61,285 bases of DNA from Segatella copri (GTDB taxonomy: Bacteria > Bacteroidota > Bacteroidia > Bacteroidales > Bacteroidaceae), in NCBI RefSeq assembly GCF_019127135.1, contig NZ_JAHOEA010000020.1, positions 1-61,285 on the forward strand. Reading direction: 5' to 3'. Under the pieces are notes generated by a model. It searched no databases, was not told the DNA's origin, and was given only the letters and a program-made list of their open reading frames with translations. Shown in pieces: positions 33,068 to 43,070 of the stretch (its first letter is position 1; every line of letters starts with the position of its first letter). A program made the translations under genes and the position numbers.

Positions 33068-35254
33068 ATGGAAATGAACGAAGAATCCATCCTGGCATGG
33101 AATATCATAGAAAAGACAAGTGCCAACCTCTTCCTTACCGGAAAGGCGGGCACAGGTAAGACGACCTTCCTCAAGCGATTGAAAGAATTGTCGCCAAAAC
33201 GGATGATTGTGCTTGCTCCTACGGGCATTGCAGCCATCAACGCCGGAGGAATGACCATCCATTCGTTCTTCCAGCTTCCCTTCTCGCCATACGTGCCGGG
33301 CACGACCTTTGGCAGCGGCGAACAGAAACGCTATCAGTTCAGCAAGCTCAAGCGCAATATCATCCGAAGCATCGACCTGCTGGTAATCGACGAAATCAGT
33401 ATGGTGCGTAGCGATTTGCTCGATGCTATTGACTCCGTGCTTCGCCAGTATCGCAAGCGCCACGACCTGCCTTTCGGTGGTGTGCAACTCTTGATGATAG
33501 GCGATTTGCAGCAGCTCGCACCTGTTGTTACGCCACAGGAAGAGCATCTTTTAGGGCAGCATTATGATACTCCTTTCTTCTTCAGCAGCAACGCTCTGAA
33601 GCAGGTGGGTTATCTTACCGTCGAACTTAAAAAGATATACAGACAGCAAGATGAGCAGTTTATCTCGCTGCTCAACCAGATTAGGGAAAACAAGGCTTCA
33701 GAAGAGACATTGCAGGCTCTGAACCAGCGCTATATTCCAAATTTTGTACCGCCAAAGGAGGGCAATTATATCCGGCTTACCACCCATAATGCACCTGCCC
33801 AGTATATTAACGAACAGCAGCTTGCCGCCTTGCCTGCGCAGTCGTTTTCTTTTACAGCAGACATAGAGGGTGACTTTCCGGAAACATCTTATCCTGCCGA
33901 TTTCAAACTCACATTGAAACCGGGAGCCCAGGTGATGTTCATCAAGAACGACCCGCAGCATCGTTTCTATAATGGTATGATAGGCGAGGTGATAGGGGTC
34001 AAGACCGATGAAAACGGCAGCAAGATTATCGTTCGCAGTAAGGACTCGGGCGAGGAGTTTGAACTGGAGAAAATGGAATGGACCAATGCGAAATATACCC
34101 TGAACGAGAAAACCAAGGAGATAGAGGAAACAGTGGAAGGAAAATTCATGCAGTATCCTCTGCGTCTGGCGTGGGCAATAACTATCCACAAGAGTCAGGG
34201 ACTTACTTTCGAACATGCCATTATTGATGCTTCTCATTCTTTTACGCATGGTCAGACCTATGTTGCATTGAGCCGCTGCAAGACTTTAGAGGGTATGGTG
34301 CTCAGCGAACCGCTTTCTCGCGGAGCCATTATCAGCAGCCAGACAGTGGATGCATTCAGCAGTCAGCTTACTGCGCCTACTCAGGAGCAAATCAGCAGTC
34401 TGGAGCTGCAGTATATCATTTATTGCATCAGTGAACTCTTCGATTTCTATTCTATCAGAGCCAGTTATGAGCATCTGATGCGCTGCCTGGTAGAGTTTTT
34501 TAATGGTAAATATCCGCGTGTGGTAAGCGAGTATCAGAAGCTGCAGGTGGTATTGAAGAGTCTGATAGCCGTATCGGATAAATTCCGTGTGCAGTATACG
34601 GGTATGCTTGCCCGAAATCCTGATGTAAGACAGGCTGAACTGCAAGACCGTATTCATAAGGGAGCTATGTATTTTCTTGATAAAATCGGCATTCTGATTG
34701 ATTTAATCAGAAAGTCGAATCTTGATACAGACAACAAGGTAGCAAGGAAGCAGTTTGAAGACCGCTTCTCTGTTTTCTCAGAGGATGTAAAATTAAAAGA
34801 ACGGCTTTTGAAGTATGAATGTAGTGCCGAATTCACGGTAACGGATTATCTGAAAAAGAAGGCGCAGTTCTTGCTGTTGGATGCAGATGCCTCATCAGAT
34901 AGCGGTTCGGGCAGAAAGTCAAGGAGACAGAAGAGGTCGAATGAACCGAAGGTGCCGAAAGTCGCTTCGAAGGAGGTAAGTTATGATTTCTATATGCAGG
35001 GAATGACGGTAGATCAGATTGCTGCTAAGCGGGGTTATACCAAAGGTACCATTATTGGTCATCTTACTCCTTATGTGAAAGAAGGAAAGATTGGACTGCG
35101 GGCGCTGATTTCAAGTGCCCATGAAAAGAAAATCCGTGATTTCATGAAGGCTCATCCTGAATTGGAGCATTTTAGCGAAATAAGGGAAGCTTTGGGAGCT
35201 GGTATTGATTATTACGAAATCAAACTGGTTCATGATTTGATGGAGGGGAAATAA
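33068..35254 (+). CDS. PIF1-like DNA helicase with C-terminal helix-turn-helix
   Basis: The protein has 728 residues. Walker A is GKAGTGKT (25-32) and Walker B VIDEIS with Asp108-Glu109; GDLQQLAPVV (motif III), the late motif AITIHKSQGLTFEHAIID and VALSRC follow, as in the PIF1/RecD superfamily 1B helicases. The region beyond about 440 is helical. Residues about 635-725 (YDFYMQGMTVDQIAAKRGY, then TIIGHL) match the helix-turn-helix appended to some RecQ-like and PIF1-like bacterial helicases. The likely role is unwinding of stalled or structured DNA. A Lys/Arg-rich linker near 610-630 precedes the HTH. Confidence 0.9.
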   Translation: MEMNEESILAWNIIEKTSANLFLTGKAGTGKTTFLKRLKELSPKRMIVLAPTGIAAINAGGMTIHSFFQLPFSPYVPGTTFGSGEQKRYQFSKLKRNIIRSIDLLVIDEISMVRSDLLDAIDSVLRQYRKRHDLPFGGVQLLMIGDLQQLAPVVTPQEEHLLGQHYDTPFFFSSNALKQVGYLTVELKKIYRQQDEQFISLLNQIRENKASEETLQALNQRYIPNFVPPKEGNYIRLTTHNAPAQYINEQQLAALPAQSFSFTADIEGDFPETSYPADFKLTLKPGAQVMFIKNDPQHRFYNGMIGEVIGVKTDENGSKIIVRSKDSGEEFELEKMEWTNAKYTLNEKTKEIEETVEGKFMQYPLRLAWAITIHKSQGLTFEHAIIDASHSFTHGQTYVALSRCKTLEGMVLSEPLSRGAIISSQTVDAFSSQLTAPTQEQISSLELQYIIYCISELFDFYSIRASYEHLMRCLVEFFNGKYPRVVSEYQKLQVVLKSLIAVSDKFRVQYTGMLARNPDVRQAELQDRIHKGAMYFLDKIGILIDLIRKSNLDTDNKVARKQFEDRFSVFSEDVKLKERLLKYECSAEFTVTDYLKKKAQFLLLDADASSDSGSGRKSRRQKRSNEPKVPKVASKEVSYDFYMQGMTVDQIAAKRGYTKGTIIGHLTPYVKEGKIGLRALISSAHEKKIRDFMKAHPELEHFSEIREALGAGIDYYEIKLVHDLMEGK

Positions 35255-35279
35255 AGGTCTTCTTCTACCATATTATAAT

Positions 35280-35316
35280 AATAGCCGTAACTATATTTGC
35301 AGTAGTTACGGCTATT
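35280..35316. terminator. Bidirectional terminator between helicase and C-S lyase genes
   Basis: AATAGCCGTAACTA (35280-35293) pairs perfectly with TAGTTACGGCTATT (35303-35316), followed by GTTTTTC. The flanking genes converge here. Confidence 0.88.
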
Positions 35317-35331
35317 GTTTTTCTTAAAAAT

Positions 35332-36504
35332 CTAGAGTTGGCTCACAGCCTTTTCCTGCTGCTGTAAAGCCTGTTTGATAACACTTTTTGGTGCAGCCAC
35401 ATTCAATCGCATGAATCCTTCTCCGCCAGGTCCGAACATCTCTCCATCGTTCAATGCCAGATGAGCCTTGTCGATGAATAGGTCGAGAAGCGCATCGTGT
35501 GAAAGATGCAGGTCTCGGCAGTTGAGCCAGACAAGGAAGGATGCCTGTGGACGCAACGGGCGAATGCCCGGAATATGTTCGCGGCAGTAATCTTCTACAA
35601 ATCGGATATTGTCCTCAATATAGGCAAGCATCGCCTTGCGCCATTCTTCTCCCTTTCGGAAGGCAGCGATGGTAGCGATAGGAGCAAAGAGGGTTGGTTC
35701 ATCCAACTCATTTGCGCTTAACCATCTATAAAACTTATTCCGAATATCTTCGTTTGGAATAATGGCGTAGCTGCTCACGATTCCTGCAATATTAAAGGTT
35801 TTGGAAGGAGCCTGGAAGGTGATGCTGATGTTGCGTGCCTTGTCTGAAACCGAGGCAAACGGGATGTGCTTGTGTCCGAAGAGCGCCATATCCGCATGAA
35901 TCTCATCGCTGATAACGAGCAGATGGTGCTCATAGCAGAAGTCGGCAAGCTGCTGCAAGGTTTCCTTGCTCCAGGTAATACCGCCCGGATTATGAGGATT
36001 GCAGAGAATGAGAATCTTGCATTTCTTATCGCAAACCTTCTCGAGGTTTTCGAAATCCATCTCGTAATATCCGTCTTCCCTCATCTTCAGCGGATTGAAG
36101 ACCACCTCTCTGCCATTACCCTCTGGGGTGAGGCGGAATGGGTGATAAACGGGAGGCTGGATGATGACTTTTTCATCAGGCTGGGTAAAGACATTCACCA
36201 CGAGTCCGATGCCTTTTACAATACCTGGAATGAATCTTATCCACTCTCGTTTCACATCCCACTGATGGTGGTCGCGAACCCAGTCGATGATGCTAGGCAG
36301 GTAATCTTCCGGTTCCATGGTGTAGCCGAAAAGGGAGTGTTCCAATCGTGCCTTAAGGGCATCTGTAATGAAAGATGGGGTCTCGAAATCCATATCGGCT
36401 ACCCAGAGTGGCAGCAGGTCATCTCGTCCCCAACGAGGCAACAAGGCACCATGTTTCAGGTCGTCGCTGCCCGAACGGTCTATGACTTTATCGAAATTGT
36501 ACAT
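35332..36504 (-). CDS. PatB/MalY-type cystathionine beta-lyase (PLP aminotransferase fold)
   Basis: This 390-residue fold-type I PLP enzyme has Lys235 (APSKTFNIAG) as the Schiff-base residue, Asp200 (VISDEIHADM) for the pyridine nitrogen, and the N-terminal signature LPLWVADMDFETP. MalY/PatB enzymes cleave cystathionine or other S-conjugates to a thiol, pyruvate and ammonia. It lies 33 bases after another sulfur-amino-acid PLP gene on the same strand, which suggests a methionine/cysteine conversion operon. Confidence 0.92.
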   Translation of the reverse strand: MYNFDKVIDRSGSDDLKHGALLPRWGRDDLLPLWVADMDFETPSFITDALKARLEHSLFGYTMEPEDYLPSIIDWVRDHHQWDVKREWIRFIPGIVKGIGLVVNVFTQPDEKVIIQPPVYHPFRLTPEGNGREVVFNPLKMREDGYYEMDFENLEKVCDKKCKILILCNPHNPGGITWSKETLQQLADFCYEHHLLVISDEIHADMALFGHKHIPFASVSDKARNISITFQAPSKTFNIAGIVSSYAIIPNEDIRNKFYRWLSANELDEPTLFAPIATIAAFRKGEEWRKAMLAYIEDNIRFVEDYCREHIPGIRPLRPQASFLVWLNCRDLHLSHDALLDLFIDKAHLALNDGEMFGPGGEGFMRLNVAAPKSVIKQALQQQEKAVSQL

Positions 36505-36507
36505 TTT

Positions 36508-36553
36508 ACTTTGAGTCTATTAACTATAAACTATCAATTATAAACTATCAACG
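36508..36553 (-). repeat. AT-rich dispersed repeat overlapping the end of the gamma-synthase-like gene
   Basis: Two TATAAACTATCAA-type units lie between and inside the gene ends. On the minus strand the repeat encodes the last codons (V-D-S-L) and the stop of the upstream gene. Confidence 0.6.
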
Positions 36554-37722
36554 GCCTGCTTGATGTCTTCGAAGAGATCATCCACATCCTCCAGGCCTAC
36601 GCTGAGGCGGATAGTGGTGTCTTTCACGTCCATCGACTTGCGCATGCTCTCAGAGAAAGCTCCGAAGATGGTGCTTGCCGGATGGATGGCGAGCGAACGG
36701 TTGTCGAAGAGGTTGGTAGCGCGATGGATGAGTTTCAGATTGTTCAGAAAACTGAAGCAGGCTTCCTTGCTCTCCAGGTCGATGCAGATCATGGCTCCCG
36801 CCGTTTTTCCAAACTGACGCTGTGCCAACTCGTGATAAGGATTATCCTCCAGACCAACATAGTTTACATATTTTATCTGAGGCAGAGAGCACAGCTTCTT
36901 GGCAAGTTCCAGGGCATTGCTGCTCTGCACACGATAGCGCGCATCGAGCGTTTCGAGTCCGATGGTTTGCATATAAGCTACCTGTGGGGTCATATAGGCA
37001 CCGAAATTGAAGAGCATTTCTCCATAGAGACGTTTGGCGAAATCGCCGTTGTAAGGAGTACCGTAGTCGATAACCAGACCGCCGAGCGAAGTTGCACCGC
37101 CACTTACATATTTAGAACTGGAAACCACCTCAATATCTACTCCCAGACTCTTAGCCGAGAACTGTGTGAAAGGAATCACGGTAGAATCCACTACCAGCGG
37201 AACATTCTTTTCGTGAGCCACTTCCGAAATGGCTTTCAGATCGGCAACCTCCAGTTGTGGGTTGGTCAGGATTTCGAGGAAGACGCAGCAGGTGTCATCA
37301 TCAATGGTTTCGCGCACGGCTTCGATATTGGTCAAATCGCGCAAGCGCACCTTTACGCCAAAACGGCGCAGAGTGGCTACGAGCAGGGCATAAGTATTGC
37401 CGAAGAGATGCTTCGAGGTAACGATGTTCTTACCTTGTGCAGCCAGCGCCATGAGGGTGTTGCTGATTGCCGCCATTCCTGAGTTGAAGGCTGTGGCGTG
37501 GGCAGCATCGGTGAGGGCTGCCACGCGACGCTCCAGGTTGGTTACCGTAGGATTCTCTACGCGCGAATAATCTGGAGCCTTAATCTTGTCGGTGAATGCT
37601 TCTGCCATGATGGCAGCATTGTCGAATTCGTAGGCAAGGGTGTTATATACTGGCACGCTCAGCGAATCGTATGCATCGCGGCGCTCATATTCCAAATGAA
37701 TAGCTTGAGTCTGTTTCTTCAT
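36538..37722 (-). CDS. Cys/Met-metabolism PLP enzyme (cystathionine gamma-synthase/O-acetylhomoserine sulfhydrylase family)
   Basis: The protein has 394 residues. PLP-binding Lys204 lies in SSSKYVSGG, with Asp179 in VVDSTV and the tetramer-interface motif YSRVENPTV (52-60). The family includes MetB, MetC, MetY and MetZ; sequence alone does not settle which. The short length favours a homoserine-derived sulfhydrylase or gamma-synthase rather than the longer MetY. The C-terminal codons are encoded by a dispersed AT-rich repeat. It is cotranscribed with the downstream C-S lyase. Confidence 0.88.
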   Translation of the reverse strand: MKKQTQAIHLEYERRDAYDSLSVPVYNTLAYEFDNAAIMAEAFTDKIKAPDYSRVENPTVTNLERRVAALTDAAHATAFNSGMAAISNTLMALAAQGKNIVTSKHLFGNTYALLVATLRRFGVKVRLRDLTNIEAVRETIDDDTCCVFLEILTNPQLEVADLKAISEVAHEKNVPLVVDSTVIPFTQFSAKSLGVDIEVVSSSKYVSGGATSLGGLVIDYGTPYNGDFAKRLYGEMLFNFGAYMTPQVAYMQTIGLETLDARYRVQSSNALELAKKLCSLPQIKYVNYVGLEDNPYHELAQRQFGKTAGAMICIDLESKEACFSFLNNLKLIHRATNLFDNRSLAIHPASTIFGAFSESMRKSMDVKDTTIRLSVGLEDVDDLFEDIKQAVDSL

Positions 37723-37891
37723 TATTCTGTTATTTTATGTGATATTTTTGCGTGCAAAAGTACAAAAAAGAAATTGAATAGACAATAAATCGTATAAAAA
37801 AACGAGTTGCGAATGCTTTTTTTATGCATTGCAACTCGTTGGAGAGAGTATTGTTTATTCTATTCAACGTTTTCTATTGTTTCTGATCTTG

Positions 37892-40132
37892 TTAATTTTC
37901 ATTCATTCCACCCGTCTGGATTCCCTGCTTTTCTTCCTGGAAATCATTCTTGATGTTGGATTTCACCTTTTGGAATTGCTTCTTGGTGTTGCCGAATTTC
38001 CAGGTGAGTGTGAGGCTGATCTGGCGCAGAGGCACCTTTACCGTCATATTCTGTACATAGTCTGAACCCACGGCTTTCTGCTTGATGTTGAGTTTGTTAT
38101 CGGTTGGTGTGAGGAACATCAGACTCAAGTCCAGCTTATCCTTGACGATGGATTTGGAGAGAGTGGAGTAGAAGAATGACATTCCGTTCTGATAGCCTTG
38201 CAGGTTGTGCTGTTTGCTCTGAATGATACTTCCTACAGTCCATTGCAACTCCCAAGGAAGTGTCTGTTGCAGATTAATCATCGTACTGCTGTTCCAGCCA
38301 TGATTCTTCCATCCCAAGACTTCACTTCGCAAATCATTGTAGCTCAGACTCTCGTTCAGCATCAATCTCGTCTTCTTGAACACCAGCCAGTTGGCAAAGA
38401 TATTCAGACTGGCGTTGCGGGTTTTCGAAACTTTGCCGTAGGTGGTGTTGAGCAGGTTGTCTGCATCGATGAACGAATACTGCTCTATCTTGTTGTTGCA
38501 GAGTCCATAGCCCAGAGTTGTACTCAGAATGAAGCGTGGATTGTAATAATTAAATACCATGCTCACCTGATGCGACTTCACCACGTCGAGGTCAGTATTA
38601 CCATAGCTGATGGCGGTAGGATTACTGCGGTCAACATAAGGGTTGAGGTAGGTAATTCCCGGACGGGTGATGCGCATGCTGTAGTTCACACCGAGATTCA
38701 TGCCTGGAGCGATGGCGTAAGAGATGCTGGCGCTCGGTACGAGATTGCCGTAATCTTTATCAAAATCATCACCCTTACCCTGTTCAAACTTCACTTTCTC
38801 CCAGGTTTGTTCGTATCGGGTTCCCAGCATGGTTCCTATCTTTCCGAAGTTTCCCTTCCATTCTGCATAGGCGGCAAGAATGTTCTGGGTGTTCTTATAC
38901 TCCATACTGTTGGCAGGGGTCAGCGTCTCAGTTTTATCTGCCGCCACATCGTAGTAGCGTGAATCGCTTCTGTTGATGCGAGCTATGTATTTGGCTCCGA
39001 AATTCAGGCGCTGGGTGGCGCTGAGCGAATGGGTAAAATCTGCCTGGAAAGTATGTTCAGTGCCTCGGGTCTTACTTTTGGAGAGCAGATCGTTGAGCTG
39101 GAGAGCCGTCACATGGCTGATGTCGTCGTAGAACGTATAGTTGTCTGTGTGAGATGGGTTGGTACTGAATAGATAGCTGAGAATGAGGTAGTTCGTGCGC
39201 TCCTTGTTGAAAAATCGCTGATAATCGATGCTTCCGTTGAAGGAGGTATTGTCCAGATTCTGTTTCATCTCATTGCCGTATTCGAATCCTTTGCCGTAGA
39301 TTCCGCCTGTCATCTTTGTGAGTGGGTGACCTGTAATCTTCTGGTTGAAGGAGGTCAGACCTGCCGTAGCGCTGATGCTGCTCAGCGAATCGAGATCGTA
39401 GCTTAAGCTGATGTTGCCCATTGAGAAAGGCTGCTTCATATCCGAATTCTGATAATAGTTCATCGTGCAGCCATCCTTCTGGAATCGGTCGAAGGAGATG
39501 GTGGTTCCATTCATGCGCTGATGATTGTACATTCCGTTGGCACTATAGGTGAGCTTGCCCTGCTGACCGCTGATGAAGGCGGAGATGCGCTGCGTCTGGT
39601 TACCGACAGCAGCACTGATGTTGCCATTATAGCCATTGCTGAAGTCGTTGCCTCCGGCTCCATTCACTGTTTGCTTGTTGAGTACGATGTTGAGCACGCC
39701 GCCCGTACCTTCAGCATCATATTTGGCTCCCGGGTTGGTGATTACTTCTATGTTTTTTACCATAGTTGCCGGCATTGCCTTGAAAATCTGCGAAGGGTTG
39801 GCTGAGAACATCGGATTCGGCTTTCCATCCACATACACTTTGAAACTGGATGAACCGTTCACGGTGATATTGTCCTGTCCATCCACCGTAACCATCGGCA
39901 CCTTGCGCAGCATGTCGAGAACGGTAGAGGCCTTGGCGTCAGCATCCTGTTGCACGTTGTAGGTCATCTTGTCGGTCTCCATTTTTACCAGCGGTTTCGA
40001 GGCAACCACGGTAACGCTTGCCAGGTCGAAGTCCTTCCATATCGAGTCGTTTTTCTCGACATCACTCTGTGCGAAACTTTCGAGTGAGCAGACGAGCAGG
40101 GTGCTCATCAATATCAATGATTTCTGTTTCAT
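37892..40132 (-). CDS. TonB-dependent receptor-type outer-membrane protein
   Basis: The protein has 746 residues with a signal peptide (KQKSLILMSTLLVCSLESFA, cleavage near 22). The plug domain lies at about 40-150 (LDMLRKVPMVTVDGQDNITVNG, then YVDGKPNP and VEVITNPGAKYDAEGTGG-like sequence), followed by a barrel of the outer-membrane beta-barrel family 3 kind. The N-terminal carboxypeptidase-like domain common in Bacteroidota TonB receptors is absent: the plug begins almost directly after the signal. No SusD partner is adjacent, so an ion, siderophore or small-ligand role is as likely as glycan import. The -7 box TATCTTTG is at 40228-40221. Confidence 0.88.
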   Translation of the reverse strand: MKQKSLILMSTLLVCSLESFAQSDVEKNDSIWKDFDLASVTVVASKPLVKMETDKMTYNVQQDADAKASTVLDMLRKVPMVTVDGQDNITVNGSSSFKVYVDGKPNPMFSANPSQIFKAMPATMVKNIEVITNPGAKYDAEGTGGVLNIVLNKQTVNGAGGNDFSNGYNGNISAAVGNQTQRISAFISGQQGKLTYSANGMYNHQRMNGTTISFDRFQKDGCTMNYYQNSDMKQPFSMGNISLSYDLDSLSSISATAGLTSFNQKITGHPLTKMTGGIYGKGFEYGNEMKQNLDNTSFNGSIDYQRFFNKERTNYLILSYLFSTNPSHTDNYTFYDDISHVTALQLNDLLSKSKTRGTEHTFQADFTHSLSATQRLNFGAKYIARINRSDSRYYDVAADKTETLTPANSMEYKNTQNILAAYAEWKGNFGKIGTMLGTRYEQTWEKVKFEQGKGDDFDKDYGNLVPSASISYAIAPGMNLGVNYSMRITRPGITYLNPYVDRSNPTAISYGNTDLDVVKSHQVSMVFNYYNPRFILSTTLGYGLCNNKIEQYSFIDADNLLNTTYGKVSKTRNASLNIFANWLVFKKTRLMLNESLSYNDLRSEVLGWKNHGWNSSTMINLQQTLPWELQWTVGSIIQSKQHNLQGYQNGMSFFYSTLSKSIVKDKLDLSLMFLTPTDNKLNIKQKAVGSDYVQNMTVKVPLRQISLTLTWKFGNTKKQFQKVKSNIKNDFQEEKQGIQTGGMNEN

Positions 40133-40419
40133 ATTCTTTCCCTTTTCTTTTCTTATGTTAATGCTATCTTTTTCTTATTCTTTTTAAGTTCATGCGCCTT
40201 TCTTCTGTAGATTGGCGATGCAAAGATAAGGTGTTTTCTTGAAACAGCAATGAATGGGAGAGGGGTTTAACCCAACAATAACCTACTGGCTCATCCGATT
40301 AACTTAAAGATAACATTTGTATGGCAAAAATGCAGCAAAAAAAGCAAATTGTAACAGAAATATTCGTTTATCTCGAATTTTATTTGTAATTTCGCACAAA
40401 AATCAAAATAAGGACATTT

Positions 40420-42969
40420 ATGAATAAACTGATTCTGAAAACAACAAAAAGCGGACTGCTGGCAGCTGCCCTGATGGCTTCAATCTCTGCCAGTGCCGAA
40501 ACTATAGAGGTGAAAACGCTGAAATATGCAGGCCCCTATGCCGTAGCACAGCCTTGGATGGCTGACAGTGTGAACATCAAGGGCGAAGCGTTCGACCTTA
40601 AGCAGCTGCTCGATTCGCCATTGTCTTTCACCTTATTAAACAAGGGTAAGGAGGTGAGTGCAGCCCAACTCCTTGCCGACAAGCAGGATGCGCTCCATCT
40701 GGCTTCTTTCTGCGTATCTAACACCCAGCGCACCAAAGCAACCATTGCGGTAGAAGGATTGGAGCAATACCGCCTGTTCGTAGACGGCGAACAGGTAGCG
40801 GTGAACGGCGATAAGGCTGAAACCATCCTGACTCCTTCGCAGCATACAGTTGTCATCAAATTTCTTACCCGGAAGAATGCATCTTCTGATAAGAAATCAA
40901 TCAAGTTGACCGTAACCGCAGCCAACGGTGCTCCGCTTTCTGTAGGCGATGCGACGGCAAAGCGTGCCTATAACATTTATGATGTGATTTGTGCGCCTAA
41001 CTATCCGAGTGTTTCTATCTCGCCAAACGGAAAGTTTATCGTAGTTCGGAAAACCTGGGTAGATAGAAAAGGTAATAACCATAGCATTAGTGAGTTGCGC
41101 AACTCTCAGACTAACAGACTGATGGCTACATTTGAGGAGAGCGTGAAATGGATGCCTTCAAGCAATAAACTGTATTTCACGCAGAAGGCGAGCGACAGCA
41201 GTATTGCCGGAGAAGAAAAGCAGGATGGCACATTGCAGCTCATTACCATCAATCCGCTGACGATGGAGCGCGAAGTGCTGGCAAGCAATCTTCCTGAAGG
41301 CTGGTTCCAGTTTACACCCGATGAAAAAACGCTCATCTATACGCTCACTACTGAAGGCAGAAAAAGGGATCCGCAAGTTTATGATGTAAAAGAACCGGAA
41401 GACAGACAGCCTGGTTGGCGCGAGCGCAGCAATCTCGCCAAATATGATCTTGCATCGGGCATTCTCCAGCCGCTCACCTTCGGTTACCACAACATCTACC
41501 TGATGGATATTTCTGCCGATTCGCGTTATCTGCTGATAGGCAAGGGAGAGGAGCAACTCACCAAGCGTCCAACAACCCTAACATCATTCTACCGCCTGGA
41601 TTTGGGTAGTATGAATGCATCTGCAGCCACTGCGCCAAAGGTAGAAACCCTGATAGAAAAGGGCGAATTTCTGAACAGCGCCCAGTTCTCGCCAGATGGC
41701 AAGAGCATTCTCGTGAGCGCTTCGCCGGAAGCTTTCAACGGCATTGGAAAGAATGTGGAAGAAGGACAGACACCTAGCATGATCGACACCCAGCTCTATC
41801 TGATGACCTTGTCGGATAAGAAGGTTCGTCCGCTGACCAGGGATTTCAATCCGAATGTGCTGAGCACGGAATGGAGCAAGGTCGATGGAAACATCTATTT
41901 TACAGCCGAAGATAAAGACTGCGTGCACCTCTTCCAGCTCAATCCGAAATCGGGTAAGTTTACGCTTCTCAAAACTCCTGAAGAGTACATCAAGAGTTTC
42001 TCGCTTGCATCTTCTGCAGCAGAAATGGCTTTCTCCGGTCAGAGTGCATCCAATGCCGACCGACTCTATAAGATGAATACGAAGGCGCTGAAATCGCAAT
42101 TGGTTGACGATTTGAGTGCGCGCGAGTTGAAGGATGTTGAACTGGGCGAATGCAAGGCTTGGAATTATGTCAATTCAAGGGGCGACACCCTTTGCTGCCG
42201 TTACTATCTGCCACCTCATTTTGATGCTGCCAAGAAGTATCCGATGATAGTGAACTATTATGGCGGATGCAGTCCTACGAGCCGCATGTTCCAGAGCCGT
42301 TATCCTCATCATGTTTATGCGGCGATGGGCTATGTAGTGCTGGTTGTGAATCCTAGTGGAGCCACCGGATTCGGTCAGAAATTCTCAGCCCGCCATGTAG
42401 ATACGGCAGGCGAGGGAGTGGCTGAAGACATCATCTCCAGCACCCAGGCTTTCTGTGATGAGCATGCTTTCGTAAACCGCAAGAAGATAGGCTGCATCGG
42501 CGCCAGCTACGGCGGATTCATGACTCAGTATCTTCAGACCAAGACCGACCTCTTTGCTGCTGCCATCTCGCATGCAGGCATCAGCGACCACACCAGCTAT
42601 TGGGGTGAGGGCTATTGGGGCTACAGCTACAGCGAAGTTTCTATGGCGAACGAATATCCTTGGACCAACAAGCATCTCTTTGTAGATCAGAGTCCACTCT
42701 ATAATGCCGACAAGATTCATACTCCGCTGCTGTTTGTTCACGGTACGGCAGATAATAATGTGCCTGTGGGCGAGAGCATCCAACTCTATACAGCGCTGAA
42801 ACTCCTTGGCCGTCCTACGGCGATGGTATTGGTAGATGGTCAGGATCATCACATCATCGACTACGAGAAGCGACTGAAATGGCAGAACACCATCTTTGCC
42901 TGGTTTGCCAAGTGGTTGCAGGATGATGCTTCCTGGTGGACGGAAATGTACGGAGATGAAAAGATGTAG
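40420..42969 (+). CDS. Secreted S9-family prolyl oligopeptidase-like peptidase
   Basis: The protein has 849 residues with a signal peptide (cleavage near 27, SASA). A beta-propeller-like region (about 190-580) gates a C-terminal alpha/beta-hydrolase domain with nucleophile Ser696 (GASYGGF), Asp778 (HGTADNN) and His810 or His811 (GQDHHIID). An extra N-terminal domain of about 160 residues precedes the propeller. The expected location is the periplasm, degrading peptides as part of amino-acid nutrition. Exact specificity is unknown. It is divergent from the TonB receptor gene. Confidence 0.93.
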   Translation: MNKLILKTTKSGLLAAALMASISASAETIEVKTLKYAGPYAVAQPWMADSVNIKGEAFDLKQLLDSPLSFTLLNKGKEVSAAQLLADKQDALHLASFCVSNTQRTKATIAVEGLEQYRLFVDGEQVAVNGDKAETILTPSQHTVVIKFLTRKNASSDKKSIKLTVTAANGAPLSVGDATAKRAYNIYDVICAPNYPSVSISPNGKFIVVRKTWVDRKGNNHSISELRNSQTNRLMATFEESVKWMPSSNKLYFTQKASDSSIAGEEKQDGTLQLITINPLTMEREVLASNLPEGWFQFTPDEKTLIYTLTTEGRKRDPQVYDVKEPEDRQPGWRERSNLAKYDLASGILQPLTFGYHNIYLMDISADSRYLLIGKGEEQLTKRPTTLTSFYRLDLGSMNASAATAPKVETLIEKGEFLNSAQFSPDGKSILVSASPEAFNGIGKNVEEGQTPSMIDTQLYLMTLSDKKVRPLTRDFNPNVLSTEWSKVDGNIYFTAEDKDCVHLFQLNPKSGKFTLLKTPEEYIKSFSLASSAAEMAFSGQSASNADRLYKMNTKALKSQLVDDLSARELKDVELGECKAWNYVNSRGDTLCCRYYLPPHFDAAKKYPMIVNYYGGCSPTSRMFQSRYPHHVYAAMGYVVLVVNPSGATGFGQKFSARHVDTAGEGVAEDIISSTQAFCDEHAFVNRKKIGCIGASYGGFMTQYLQTKTDLFAAAISHAGISDHTSYWGEGYWGYSYSEVSMANEYPWTNKHLFVDQSPLYNADKIHTPLLFVHGTADNNVPVGESIQLYTALKLLGRPTAMVLVDGQDHHIIDYEKRLKWQNTIFAWFAKWLQDDASWWTEMYGDEKM

Positions 42970-43011
42970 TTGAAGCCTCGGCAGAAATGCCGGCTTCAGT
43001 CTCTATCAAAT

Positions 43012-43062
43012 AAGAAAAGAGATTATGTTCCTGTAAGTCGGGAATATAATCTCTTTTCTTTT
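43012..43062. terminator. Bidirectional terminator after the S9 peptidase
   Basis: AAGAAAAGAGATTAT pairs with ATAATCTCTTTTCTT, followed by TTTT, between convergent genes. Confidence 0.85.
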
Positions 43063-43070
43063 TTATATGT

